The notes under the pieces: model-generated
Told to the model about the DNA's origin: nothing
Seen by the model: the letters and a program-made list of their open reading frames with translations, nothing else
The model's database searches: none
Part shown: positions 19,058 through 31,537 of the stretch, in pieces
Layout of the letters: each line of letters starts with the position of its first letter
How positions within the stretch are numbered: position 1 is the stretch's first letter
Program-made: the position numbers and the translations under genes
Source of the DNA: Simmondsia chinensis
Lineage: Eukaryota; Streptophyta; Magnoliopsida; Caryophyllales; Simmondsiaceae
Direction: 5' to 3'
NCBI GenBank assembly: GCA_018398585.1
Contig: JAGTTD010000006.1
Coordinates: 12,501-76,500, forward strand
Length of the DNA stretch: 64,000 nt

Positions 19058-22000
19058 CTAAGTGTCAATCCCCCACTCCTGCAGAAGATCACTGTGGTGG
19101 TGAGCATCCCGAAGGGAGGAAGCAGCAAGAAGACGACTCCGAACAATACCAAAAATCTCCTCAGTCACAGCAGAAGAAGGCCTAGACTGAGGCCTCTGGA
19201 TCCTCAGGTTTTGCTCATACCAAAGGATATAGACGGTAGCTGAAAGACAAAGGCGGGCAATGGAGTGATCAATGCCACGCCCCCTGAGACGTCTGGAGGC
19301 CCAAGAAAGGAGCTCGTTCCACGGGAGAATGGGCCAAGCAATCAAAGTACGAGCAGCAACTCTTCCCCAGACTGAAGCCTAGTAAGAGCAGGCAAAGAAA
19401 AGGTGGCAATGGGACTCATTCTCAGCACCACATAGGACACGGACTGTCAGATCGGCTCCTCGAACTCTATGTAGCACCATCCGGTCCCGAGTCCACAATC
19501 TCTCACAAGCGGCCAACCAAAGCACAAAGGAGTGCCTCAGAACATGTAAAGTGAACCAGAGCAAGTGGTGAACTGAATCCTCCTCTCTCTTACTCCGAAT
19601 CATCTCCCATGCAGATTTAGTGGTGAACATTCCCGAAGGACTGCCCAACCACAGAACATGATCCGCAACATCAACTCGTGGACTGAAGTCCACCAGGTCC
19701 CAGATAGGAAGAAGCTCTGAGCAGCTCTGCGGGAACTGCCATCGTCCCCCCTCAATAATATCAGAAACTCTAGCATGCCAGGGAAGACCAGAAGATGTCA
19801 GAACTCGAGCAGAAAACCTCTCAGAGAGGCGACCGCATGGAAGCTAGAAGTCCGTCCATAAAGCTGTGTCCAGGCCATCACCAATGACATGACGAAAAGC
19901 ACCTGAACAGATCTGACGGAGCTGAAGAATGTGACGCCAACACCAAGAAGCCGACTTCGGAATATGAATGGTCCAGAAGCTGTGTCCACAAAGCCGGTTC
20001 ATCTGAACCCAAAGCGGCCACAACGAGGAAGGGTCGGAGAGAAGAACCCATATGTGCTTCATGATTGAAGCCTGATTCCACTCCTCAAGACGCCGAATCC
20101 CAAGGCCCCCCTCCTTATGAGGGTAACAAAGGTGCCTCCAGGCGACCTTCGCCCCACCACGGCCGAGCGAGGTGCCCCTCCAGAGAAAGGTAGCTAAGAT
20201 AGACTCTATTCGTCTGATGATTGTCTTCGGAAGCATGAAGACTGAGGACCAATAAACTTGGATAGAGAAGAGCACAGACCTGATAAGCTGTAAGCGGCCT
20301 GCATAAGACAGAGAGCGAGAAGTCCAGAGCCGAATACGAGAAAGGATGCGGTCAATAAGAGGCTTGCAGTCAATGTACCGAAGCCGAGAAGAGATGAGCG
20401 GCACCCCTAAGTATCTGACCGGGCAGTGGCCAATCCTGAAGCCCAAGGTGTCCATAATGGAGTGCTCTAACTCAGGAACAACCCCAGCAAGGAAAATCGT
20501 GCTCTTAGCTGTATTCGAGACTAGGCCCAAAACAGCTGCAAAGAGATCCAAAGACTCACGAATCATAGTCACACTGTCAATATCACCCCGACAAAAAATC
20601 ATGAGATCATCAGCAAAGCAAAGGTGAGTGAGACGCATCTTACGACAACCCGGGTGGAAACGGAAACGACGGTCAGTGGCCGCCTGACGAAGGATACCTC
20701 GAAGGCCCTCCAGGGCTATGACAAACAGATAAGGGGAGAGAGGATCCCCCTGACGGATACCCCGGCTAGAATCGAAAAAACCTTGATGTTCGCCATTAAT
20801 GGCGACTGAGAAACGAGCAGTGAAAAGGCACTCACGAACCCAGCCCACCATGACCTCAGGAACGCCCATACAACGCATACCATCCAAGATAAAGTCCCAC
20901 CTAACAGTATCAAATGCCTTACGAATATCCACCTTCAGTGCACACCTAGAGGAGAGACGACGATGATAATCTCTCATAAGCTCCTACGTCATCATGACAC
21001 TATCAGAAATACGACGACCCGGAACAAAAGCAGTCTGAGAACAGTGAATCAGCCCAGGAAGAACACCCTTCAACCTGTTAGCAATGATCTTCGTGATGTA
21101 TTTATAGACCACATTACAACAGGAGAAGGGACGGAAGTCGGCAAAGGTAGAGGGATTCTCCACCTTCGGCACCAAGCTAATGCGGGTCGTGTTCAGGGCA
21201 CCAAGCATGCGCCCTGAGGTGAAGAAGGAGCGAACAGCTCGAATCACATCAGCACCCACAATCTCCCATGCCCTCTTGAAGAAGAGGGAGGAATAACCAT
21301 CCGGACCAGGAGCGCGATCATCGCCAGTAGAGAACATAGCATCCCTAAACTCGGCATTAGTAATCAGGAGGACAAGAGAGCGAGCCTGAAACTCGTCCGG
21401 CCTGCCCTCAAATAAGTTAGAAACATCCTCCTGAAGGGGGCCACTAGGCTCAGATAGGAGCTCCCGAAAATAACACACTCCAGCTCTAGAAATCTCCTCC
21501 TCATCAAAGGTCCGAGATCCATCAGCACCCTCAATAGAGATAATGCGGTTCCTCGACTGCCTGTGGAGAACCGATCTGTGAAAGAACCGAGTGCCCTGAT
21601 CACCCAAAGAGAGCCACTGAATACGAGACTTCTGACGATAGAAAGCCTCCTCATCCCGACAAAGCCTGGAGTACTCTCTTGAAAGCCGCCGCTCCTCTGC
21701 CCTCAGACGAGAAATATCAGGATCAACATCAAGAGCTCTCTGACCTACCACCCAAGCATCACGGGTGACCTCAACACGAGCAGAAATATGACTGAAGTGC
21801 CGATTGTTGAGAACCCGAAGCTCACCCTTTAGCTTTTTGAGCTTCTGGGTGAGCCGAAACATAGGAGAGCCATCAACATGCACAGCCCAAACACGACGAA
21901 CAAGCGGCAAAAAATCCTCATGGTCAGCCCAAAAGTTAAATAACTTGAAAGGAATATGCCTAGAGCGGCGCTCCCCAAGCCCTTTAACCACCAAAGCACT

Positions 22001-22650
22001 ATGATCGGAAAAATCAGTATGGGGAAGAGCCTCCATAAAAGAAACAGGAAAGGACCGAAGCCAGTCCTCACTCGCCAAGCACCAATCAAGACGCTTAAGA
22101 AGAAGATCATCGCCTTCACCTCCCCTAGCCCAAGTATAACGCAGACCAGTAAAAGCAAGCGGCAGAAGACCCGACTCAGTGAGACAGTCCTGCTCGAGCT
22201 ATCACTGGGGCGAAGAAAGGTGTTAAAATCTCCAAGGAGAAGCCAAGGGGTCCCTTGGAGACTAACACTAGCAGATCTGATATAACTCCAAAGCCCTCAA
22301 CGAGGTCTTGGTTCGTTAAAACCGTAGACAAAGGTAACAACGAAGTCACAATCCCCACGAACATCCTGAACCCGGCAAGTGATAAACTGATCCCCACTCC
22401 GAACAAGAGAGACAGAGTAAACTCCCGGATCCCAACAGACAATAAGACGACACCATAATCGTCGAACACTAGCAAAGAAAGAGCACCAACCATCCATGCA
22501 GTGAGCAACGGCGGACTCCACATCAGTAGGGTTAGTCTTAGTCTCAACTAGACCAACTAAACTAAGAGAGTGGGAGCGAATCCACTCACGAACAGCACAA
22601 ATAGAATTGGGGTTATTAAAACCCCTAATATTCCAAGAACCAATCATCAT
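19058..22650 (-). pseudogene. LINE-F ORF2 (endonuclease-RT-zf-RVT), inactivated
   Basis: Start MMIGSWNIRGFNNP at 22650, end WGIDT at 19058. Endonuclease, RT (RQGDPLSPYLF, catalytic FADDLMIF) and zf-RVT (VLCGAENESHCHLFFAC) are all present in order, with no RNase H. Lesions: a stop at about 22297 (in the block equivalent to PGPRRELW), a deletion of roughly 55 bp near 22190, a stop near 20982 just before the MRDYHRR block, a stop near 19844, and a stop near 19379. Confidence 0.87.
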
Positions 22651-22706
22651 AAAATAACGAGAGGGGGGTGCCAAACAGCGAGCACAACGGCCTCGAGGGG
22701 GGCGGA

Positions 22707-24475
22707 TCAAGCCAATGCCCCATGCTGCTCCGGAGAGCAATGGGATGAAGTAGAGGGTCTACAGTCCTCACGGTACGGCGAAATACAATCGAATCGGTTG
22801 GACAAGTCAAAGCTCGCCTCCCTATTCAAGGTACACTGCATGGGCTCCTTGAGAGCAAGAAGGTGATCTTGTGCGTCAATCAACTCACTAGGAACGAGAG
22901 CGAGGCTCAAAGCCTCAGAAGCGGAAGTAGACTAAGCCGCTGAAGAACAAATCTCGGAAAGACCCAAACGATCACCAACCCGAGGAGTAACAGATCGAGT
23001 ACGAACAGACAGGGTAGCAGAAGAACCAGAAAGGGCGACTAGGAAATGTCGTGACCCAGTCGGGGACACCGTTTCGGAGGGGTCTCGCACAACCCCTCCT
23101 CCACTCCCTTTGGCCGAATCCCGAGGGTTCACAGCCGTCCGCACCCGAGATGGGGGCGAGGACCCGCTTCGAGAAGAAGGACCCGAGCCAACCTCCGGAA
23201 TTGCGAAAACTTCTTCGCCTTCCTGGCCCGGGCCCGAAAAGAGCCCGGTCCCAAGCACTAGACCCGGTCTGGGCTGAACAGGAGGCAGGGTGCCTCCTGT
23301 TTCGGGCCCAGACACAGGGAGCCCAGCGCCAGGGTGGCCCTGGGCGGCTACCTCGCACGGGCCAATAGGCCCGTACGTAGAAGAGAGCCCACGAGCTGGG
23401 CTGCGAGCGGCGAGGCCCAGCTTCCCTCTCCCCAGACGACCCAAACATGGGCCCAACAGCAGCAGTAGTATGAACAGTAGAGGGCCCAATACTAGGCCCA
23501 GCAACATCACCCATAATTCGGTCCATGTAAGCCTCATTTTGGGAACCCAAACCAGGCCCAGTTTGGGCCAAAGCACCCGGCCCAATACCAGGCCCCTCAT
23601 CAGCAACATCAAGACCCCCACCGGCGCCGGCAACCTCCTTCCCCTTACCGGATTTTTTCTTGTTTTTATTCTTTTTTCGTCTTCCATTCACCGGAATCCA
23701 TCTTTCAGTCGGATTATCAGGAGCAGGAGGAACAATGTTCGAGGTTGGGCAAGAATGGCCGAAAACTTGGCATTTTTGACAAACTTTCGGCATCCCCTCA
23801 TATTTAACAGTCACCGTGATTCGAGCGCCATTATAATCAACAAATAATTTTTTTTGCTAATTCAACTTTTGGATCAAGCTCTACGCAAACCCTAGCATAT
23901 TTCATCATCGTCCCGTCGAGGGTGGCTTTGTCCATGTAGAGCGGCCTACCGGCCCCACTAGCAACGTTGCTAAGCCCCCCTTCCGTCCACATGGCTACCG
24001 GTAAACCATGTAGTTGGACCCAAATTGGAAGTTTAGTCATATTATGCGAAGGTACAAAGTCATCTTGCCAACGGTTAAGGGAGAGAAAATGACCCTTGAT
24101 GTACCAAGGGCCGCCACGAAGCACATGTTCCGATGCCGCTACCGATTTAAACCGGAAGTAATAGGCATCACCATTAGAGATGACACATTCAAGCCCCTTT
24201 GATTCCCATAGCATATTAGCTATGGCCACACACCTAGAATATGCAACCCTCCCTCCAATAATATGTCCGACTAGACATCGAATCCACTTTTCACGGCCCG
24301 GGGCTACATCCTCATCAGTTACAGTGGTTATAATATCACCATTAACAAGTTTAGGTTCAATAAACCGCAAAACACCCTCCCGCGGCGGCGCCTGAAGCGT
24401 GTCGGCCCAGGTACGACCATCCGAGGCATCACCATTGTTCGTTTGGGAGGCGGCAGGCTGAGGCACCTCGTCCAT
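22707..24475 (-). pseudogene. LINE-F ORF1 (DUF4283 + zinc knuckle), inactivated
   Basis: Start MDEVPQPAAS at 24475 (context CACCATGG). The DUF4283 region is open to about 23840, where an extra A in an A-run (a T-run on the plus strand near 23850) shifts the frame after VELAKK. The knuckle CQKCQVFGHSC is intact in the next frame. A second shift lies near 23400-23440 and a stop near 22932. The end at 22707 is not in frame with ORF2, unlike LINE-A, D and E. Confidence 0.84.
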
Positions 24476-25120
24476 GGTGTCAAAAACCAGGAAAACGACC
24501 CAGAAAAAAATGCAGAAAAACAAAAAACTCACCGGAAACCGCCCAACGCAGCCCAGCTCCGGTAAGTTTTTGAATTTCGGACCCAGAAAAGGAAAGAGCA
24601 AGATTCTAGGGATAGGATCCTTGAAATCCGCACTTTCCAAAACTGCTCAGATCTGAAGAATAATTTTGAAAACTTACCAAAATAAGCTCCAAACATGCAT
24701 CAATGGAGGAGAGAGAAAGTGACGAAACCGACCACCCCTGTCAATGGCCTGCCACGAACAGCACCAAAGAGGAAGAGAACACGATGAGGATGACGAACTG
24801 GGCACTTCCGGTCGAGCTTCAGGCAGAGAACCACCGGAAAAAGCGTCCTACGCACACCACCAAAGCCAACCACGAACACCCTTTCTCACCTGTGTTTCAC
24901 CCTCAGTGCAGGTACCGGATTGGCACCCCGACCATACCCCGTGAAAGAGGACGTGACGAGGATTCCAGAACTGCAAACAGCGTCGCCGGAAGCCACCGGA
25001 CGCGCCCTCACGCGCCGCCCGAAGTTCGCCAGAAAACACTATGCGCGGCTGCCGGAGATCGCCTCCCAGAGCATCTCTCTCTAACTTTCTCTCTCTAGAG
25101 GTTTCAAATGAGCTCCCCCC
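24476..25120 (-). promoter_or_regulatory. LINE-F 5' UTR, type I
   Basis: Shares the GCGTCCTACGCACACC block (near 24843), the CCCCGTGAAAGAGG block (near 24937) and the CT-rich terminus with LINE-A and E. Confidence 0.6.
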
Positions 25121-25121
25121 T

Positions 25122-25150
25122 CCCTAAACCCTAAATCCCAAACCCTAAAC
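25122..25150. repeat. Telomere-like repeat (29 bp)
   Basis: About four units, one of them mutated (AAATCCC), ending CCCTAAAC against T7 of LINE-G. Confidence 0.9.
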
Positions 25151-25338
25151 TTTTTTTGGTAAATAAGTGTGAAAATATCATATATGAAAGAATATATGTA
25201 CAAGTCTACGAGACGCATACCCCAAGCCAAGGCCCAAGGCCTACATCAAAGAATCAATCCGAAGAAACAAACCAAAACAACGAAATCGAAAGCCAACACG
25301 ACCAAACAAAGGAACAAAGCCAAAAAGCGAAAACAAAG

Positions 25339-28300
25339 CTAGCGCTCAATCCCCCACTCCTGCAAGAGCTGTGAGTGACGATGAGCACCGCGAAGCGTAG
25401 GGGCAGTAATGAGATGGCTGCGAACCAATCCTGTGATCCCCTCAGTGACGACTGTAGAAGGCCTGGACTGGGAGCGCTGGATCCTCAGGTTACGCTCGTA
25501 CCAGAGGAAGTAAACCGGCGCTGAAAGACAAAGGCGGGCAAGGATCCGATCAACCCCGCGACCACGGAGCCTGGAAGCAGCCCACGGAACCATCTCATGC
25601 CAAGGAAGCAAAGACCAGGTGAAAGAGGTGCGAGAAGACACCCTGGACCAGTCAGTAGCAGAGAAGCTGCAGCTGAAGAAGAGATGGCTGTGCAACTCAT
25701 CATCAGACCCACACAACACACAAGTAGCCCGAACATCCTGCACTCGATGTCTCAGCAGTCTGTCAAACGTCCATAGCCGCTCACAAGAGGCAAGCCAGAG
25801 GATAAAGGAGTGCCTCGGTATATGCAGCTGGAACCAGAGGAGATAGTGGATGGAGTCCTCCTCCCTCCAACTACGGATCATCTCCCAAGCCGACCTAGTG
25901 GAGAAGACCCCAGACGGGTCGCCCATCCACCGAACGCTATCAGCTACCCCCGGTCGGGGCTTGAAATCGATATCCTGTGGGAAGCGCCACTGATCACCCT
26001 GAATAATGTCAGAAACATGAGAGCCCAGATGATGACCAGTGAAGTGAAGGCAGCGGAATGTAAACCGCCCCTCTAAACGACCGCACGGCAACCAATAGTC
26101 AGACCACAGCGCTATATCACGGCCGTCACCAATAATGTGTCGAAAGGCCCCGGTACACAACGACCTAACATCCAGGATGCTCCTCCACTACCATGGAATC
26201 GAGCCTTGAGGCTGAATATCCCAAAAAGACTTCCCCTGGAGTCGGTTGGCATGGATCCACCGAGGCCAAAGAGAATCACGATCAATCAGAAGAACCCAGA
26301 TATGCTTCATGAGAGAAGCCCGGTTCCACTCACGCAAACGTCGAATCCCAATACCACCCTCCCTATGGGGATAACAGAGATGCGGCCAGGCGACCTTGGC
26401 CCCTCCCGGGCCCAAAGAAGTGCCCATCCACAGGAAGGCAGCAAGAGTCGACTCAATCTTCTGGATCATCAGCTTCGGAAGGATGAAGACAGATGACCAA
26501 AAGGCCTGGATAGAAAACAGAACCGATCGGATGAGCTGCAAACTGCTGGCATAAGATAAAGAACGAGATGTCCAGTGCTGAATGCGTGCTAGGATGCGAT
26601 CTAATAAAGGCTTGCAGTCCATGAACTAAAGCCTCGTCGTGATGAGCGGCACCCCCAAATATCTGACTGGGCACTGCCCCAATATGAACCCCAAGATGTC
26701 AAGGATAGACTGTCAAAGCTCAGGCTTAACCCTGGTAATGAAGACGGTGCTCTTTGCTACGTTCGAGGACAGCCCTGAAAGTGCAGCAAGCGATCTAACG
26801 CCTCCCGAATAACCGAAACACTACCCTCATCAGCCTCACTGAAAATCATAAGGTCATCTGCAAAGCATAAGTGAGTAAGGCTGGTACTCTGGCAGCGAGG
26901 ATGAAAGCAAAACCTCGGATCAGAAGAAGCGCGGCGCAGCAAACCCCGTAAGCCCTCCATGGCAATAACAAAAAGGTAGGGTGAGAGAGGGTCTCCCTGC
27001 CTGATACCCCTGCTCGTGCCAAAGAACCCCTGAAGTTGGCCATTAATGGCGACTGAAAATCTGGCTGTGGAAAGGCACTCCCGCACCCATCGAATCATAA
27101 CCTCAGGAATACCCATAGACCGCATAGCAGTAAGAATGAACTCCCAGCACACCGTATCAAACGCCTTGCGAAGATCAACCCTCAGAGCACATCGAGGCGA
27201 TGGCGTCTGAAGGTGATAATCGCGTAGAAGCTCCTGAGCCAACATAATACTGTCAGATATCCTCCGGCCAGGCACAAAAGCGGACTGCGAGTCATCAATG
27301 AGGTAAGGAAGAACCCCTTTCAAACTGTTCGCAATGATCTTAGTGATACACTTATAGATCACATTGTAACGGGAGATCGGGCGATAGTCAGCGAAGGTGG
27401 AAGGGTTTTCCACCTTCGGAATCAAGCTGATACGAGTAGTATTCAGAGCGCCAAGCATGCGCCCTGACTGAAACAAAGACCGGACAGCTCGAATAATGTC
27501 ACGCCCCACCACATCGCAAGCCCTCTTAAAAAAGCGGGAGGTGTAATCATCAGGGCCGGGCACCCTATCATCACCAGTGGAGAACAAAGCACCTCGCACC
27601 TCAATATCAGTAACCGGTAGGGTAAGAGGTCTAGCCTGATCCTCAGATAGCCGGGTCTGAAAGAGCTCCGAAATATCCTCACGAAGCGGCCAACTCGGCT
27701 CTCTCAATAAGAGGCGGAAATAGGAGACACCTGCCTCCGAGATCTCCACATCATCATATGTCCTCCTGCCATCAGTGCGAACAATGGAATGGATCCGGTT
27801 CCTAGCCTGCCGATGTGTGACAGACTTATGGAAGAAACGGGTACCCTGATCCCCCAAAGAGAGCCACTAGATGCGAGACTTCTGACGATAGAAAGCCTCC
27901 TCATCCCTACATAAACGCGAGTAGTCACAAGAAAGACGACGCTCCTCCTCTCGAAGCGAAACACTCTCCGGGTCATCGTCAAGTGCCCATTGACCCGCAG
28001 TCCAGGCATCTCTCGCCGCCACAACTCGAGCTGAAATGTGACTAAAATGTCTAGCATTGAGGGCCTTCAGCTCCCCCTTCAGCCGCTTCAGCTTCTAGGT
28101 GAGCTGATACATGGGTGTGCCATCAATGCTAGCCTCCCAAACCCTCCTCACAGTAGGCAGGAACTCCTCATGGTCAGCCCAAAAGTTAAAGAACTTGAAA
28201 GGGAGCCGCGGGGTGCGGCGCTCTCCAAGTCCTGTAACTACAAAGGGACAATGATCGGAACATAACTCCCGGGGAAGGAACTCGACGGAAGAGGAGGAGA

Positions 28301-28934
28301 AAGAACGCAACCAACCCTCGCTCACTATACACCAGTCAAGACACTTCAGAATGAGAGCGTCACCATCTAATCCATTGGACCACGTTTAACGTAGCCCGGT
28401 ATAAGGCAGAACTGTGAGCTAAGAGTCGTGAACATAGTCCCTAAAGTCATCCATGTGCCCAGGCCAAGTGTCCTGGCCACCCCTCCTATCACTCGGACTG
28501 AGGATAGCGTTAAAGTCTCCAAGGAGTATCCAAGGCTCCTCCTGGAGGCCTACGTTGGCTCCTTGAATATAACGCCAAAGCTCCCGACGCGGTCCCGGCT
28601 CGTTAAAGCCATAAATAAACGTAGCAGTGAAGTCCACATCACCTCGGACACCAGAAACCCGGCAGGTAAGATACTGATCCCCACCCTGTACTCTCACTAC
28701 ACGGTAGAAGGTCGGATCCCAGAGAACAATGATACCGCACCCACGGGCCCTCACCCCACAAACCAAAAACTGCCACCCCTCAGCACAACGAGCAACAGCG
28801 GAATCAATATCAACTTGGTTGGCCTTGGTCTCAACCAAACCAACCAAGCTCAGACGACTGGATGAGATTCAGCCACGCACAGCACGAATAGTATTAGGGT
28901 TATTAAACCCCCTCACATTCCAGCATCCAATCAT
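25339..28934 (-). pseudogene. LINE-G ORF2 (endonuclease-RT-zf-RVT), inactivated
   Basis: Start MIGCWNVRGFNNPN at 28934, end EWGIER at 25339. The endonuclease (VETKANQ, LLGDFNAI, SDHCPFVV) is interrupted by stops near 28872 and 28387. The linker is broken by stops near 28096 and 27870. The RT core is readable (FADYRPIS, RQGDPLSPYLF, FADDLMIF near 26860). A frameshift near 26790 and a stop near 26624 follow. The last 273 residues are open and contain zf-RVT (CVLCGSDDELHSHLFFSC). Confidence 0.86.
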
Positions 28935-29018
28935 GGAAACTGGAAACTAGTGCACACCATCGCCCTCACGGCCCACGCGGGCAGCCGCAGAGCGAGTACA
29001 ACGAGCAATAGGAGTCAA

Positions 29019-30646
29019 CTACAATGTACACTCCGATGTGGACGTATCATCCGCTTGCTCCTCAGGTAGCGACTCAAAAGGGTTAGGCGACTCAAAGGAA
29101 GGGACAGTAGTTGCCGATCGACTCTCAACACAAGCAAGCAGCTCCTCAACCCCGACAAGAGCCTCCTGAGCCACCTCAACCTCGTAACGGACCAAAGCAC
29201 GACCCAAATCCTCAGGCGAGTGATCCACCGGTACACCAGAAGAATCCGAGCTAGAACGAGACCCGCTAGTGGGTTGGACATGGCTCACCCCGAGAGGTGA
29301 CTTTGTGGGCGAGGCCAAAGCGGCCCGTCCTCCATCATCCAAGATATGGCTGCCGGACAGCCCAACTGCAACCGCAGCCGAGGTGGCGTGCGGTTGCCCA
29401 CCATTAAGGGCCAAGGGGCTCACGGCCACTTGATAAGGGACGAGGCCCCAAACGGGCCCAAGAGCCGTGGGAGGCTCCGCTTCAGGCCCATTGTGGGCCG
29501 GAGCGGGGCCCTCCACACGGCCCAGGCCCGTCCCAGAATTAGGCCGGGCAAGAGGGGACGCGCACCCCCCCTCCTCCTCGTATGGGCTGGGCCACTCCCA
29601 CCCACGGGTAGTGGGCTTCCTCCAGTTGGAGGCCCACTCACAGCAACAAGGGGGTCCTCCCCCTCTCTCACATCCTCGACCCCGTGTCTCCCTCCAGCAA
29701 CCGGGAAAAACACCACGCCACCACCACCAGCACCTCTCATGCCAGCGTCAGTCACACCACGCACAGCCGCAGCCCCACCGTCCTCCGGCGCGGCCACCGG
29801 CTCATCAACCCCAGTACCGGCACCCTTCTTTTTCCTATTTTTCTTCTTCTTTTTGAACCCAAGAACCGGTGCTGCCATAGTAGGGGCCTCACAAGCCCCG
29901 GGGGGTGAACAGTCATGCCCAAAGACCAATCAAGTTGAGCATCGGATCGGCATAGTCTCACATGCAATAGTCAACTTGTAGAGCATCCCGTTCACATCAA
30001 TAGAGGTCTCCCTAGGTATAGGCCCCGTGGCCTCCACCTCGACACAGACCCCAATATAACCAAGACGAGTGCAATCAGCAGTAACCTTATCCATAAACAA
30101 AGGCCGACCAATCGTACTATAGGCAACACTGATCCCGATAGACTTCCATAAGCCCAAGGGAAGCCCAGAGATACGGACCCAAACAGGGGCGGTCCGAGAA
30201 TTCTTCTGCATCGTAATGCCCTCCCTCCAAAGTTGGAGTGACATGCATACGCCCTTGAAGAACCAAGGACCACCAATAAGAACACTCTCAGCTTGGGCCG
30301 TAGTTCTAAACCGAAAGTAGTAGACCTTGCCATCAGAAAGGACACATTCAAGCCCCTTCTCACCCCATAGGAAGGTAGCAATCTCATGGGCACGAGAATA
30401 AGCAAGTCCTGTGCCAATTAAACGACCCACCAAGCATCGCTCCCATTTCTCGTTACCAGACTCAAAAGTCCCGAGCGGAAGAACTCCCACAGGCTTGCCG
30501 TTAACAAGAACAGGACGAATATATTGTAGCGTGTTGTGATCCGAGGACCGGACCCGATCCGCCCATGTGGGTGAAGCCGGGTCACCCACACCAACTGTCG
30601 AGCCCGAACCCACGCCAAAAGTAGCATCGTCACGCACCTCAGCCAT
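29019..30646 (-). pseudogene. LINE-G ORF1 (DUF4283 + zinc knuckle), inactivated
   Basis: Start MAEVRDDATF at 30646. The DUF4283 part is open (NEKWERCLVGRLIGTGLAYS, IGGPWFFKG, PVWVRISGLPLGLW). The second knuckle cysteine codon has become a stop at 29930 (RCST-stop-LVFGHDC), in the same frame as the downstream part. A frameshift near 29500-29550 leads to the final segment, which ends STSECTL at 29019. The tail is Pro/Gly/Ala-rich with a lysine run, as in the other copies. Confidence 0.83.
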
Positions 30647-31260
30647 GTTGCGTGACCCAAATCAAAAAAAAAGGAAAAAAAAAACCCTAGAAAATTAGGG
30701 TTTTCAACCTCCCCCACCACCGGGCGCTGCCCAACACCACCTCACCGGTCAAGACCGGTTGGAATCCGGCCACCAGCACCCAGCAACGACAACCAATAAA
30801 AAGCAAAAGAGAACTTACGTGCGTTAGCTCCAAAACGAAGACAGAGAATCGCGAAGAGAGAGAAACCGCGAGGAGAGAGAAAGCACAGCCACCGCCGCTC
30901 GGCCACCAGCAACTGCCGGAGCACCACCAGAAAGAAGAGGAGAGAGAGGCGAACCACCAGGTATGAGGCACCGGCGATGGGCTTATCGGAGAAGCCGCCA
31001 CGACTTACGCAATCCCAGCAACCCCAAAAAAACCCTAGCACCCTCTCTCTCATTTTTCACCCTCAAGCGGCCGCCGGAATCACTAGTGAGTACCACCACT
31101 AGGAAGTGGAGGCACCGGTGAATCGAATGCCACCGGAATCACCCTCGTCCGACCACGCACGCGCCGTCACGTGCGTGCCCTAGTCAGAGGCGATAAAAAT
31201 AGCCTGTCGCCACCCCTATCGCCCAGAAATCGCCAGAGCACAGTACCATGCACGCGTTTG
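30647..31260 (-). promoter_or_regulatory. LINE-G 5' UTR, type II
   Basis: Shares the type II blocks with LINE-C, H and I, notably the CCACGCACGCGCCGTCACG region near 31153 and the AAATCGCCAGAGCAC terminus near 31228. Confidence 0.55.
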
Positions 31261-31281
31261 CCTAAACCCTAAACCCTAAAC
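31261..31281. repeat. Telomere repeat, three units
   Basis: CCTAAACCCTAAACCCTAAAC directly against the T-run of LINE-H, in the same junction phase as for B, D, F and G. Confidence 0.95.
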
Positions 31282-31537
31282 TTTTTTGTTTTTGATAAGT
31301 CAGTTATGTATATATATCAAAAAAGCCGCACCAATGTACGTTCATACATGAGTACGTGGGGCATACCCCAACGAGGCCGGAGCCAACAAGCCAACCAAAA
31401 AAGAAGGCGAACAAGCAAAAGCAAACAAAGAATAAATACAAAGGAACATCAAAGAAACTCCTAAGTACAAATTCTAGAAGAGGGAAAACAAAGGAAAGCA
31501 GAGGCAAACAAGCGCCCCGCTAAACCAAACTAGAGAA

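Larger units (their letters stand above)
18879..25120 (-). mobile_element. LINE-F: full-length autonomous-type LINE, decayed
   Basis: T13 at 18879-18891, a 179-nt 3' UTR with the hairpin (about 18948-18959), ORF2, ORF1 and a type I 5' UTR ending at 25120. It is more diverged from LINE-A than LINE-D is, and carries many inactivating changes in both ORFs. The complete structure makes it the best reference here for total element length, about 6.2 kb. Confidence 0.88.
25151..31260 (-). mobile_element. LINE-G: full-length, more diverged autonomous-type LINE
   Basis: T7 at 25151-25157, a 188-nt 3' UTR with a weakened hairpin (CGCATACCCC near 25213), ORF2, an 84-nt gap, ORF1 and a type II 5' UTR. 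ORF1 and ORF2 differ noticeably from LINE-A, D, E and F, so it represents a second autonomous subfamily. Confidence 0.86.
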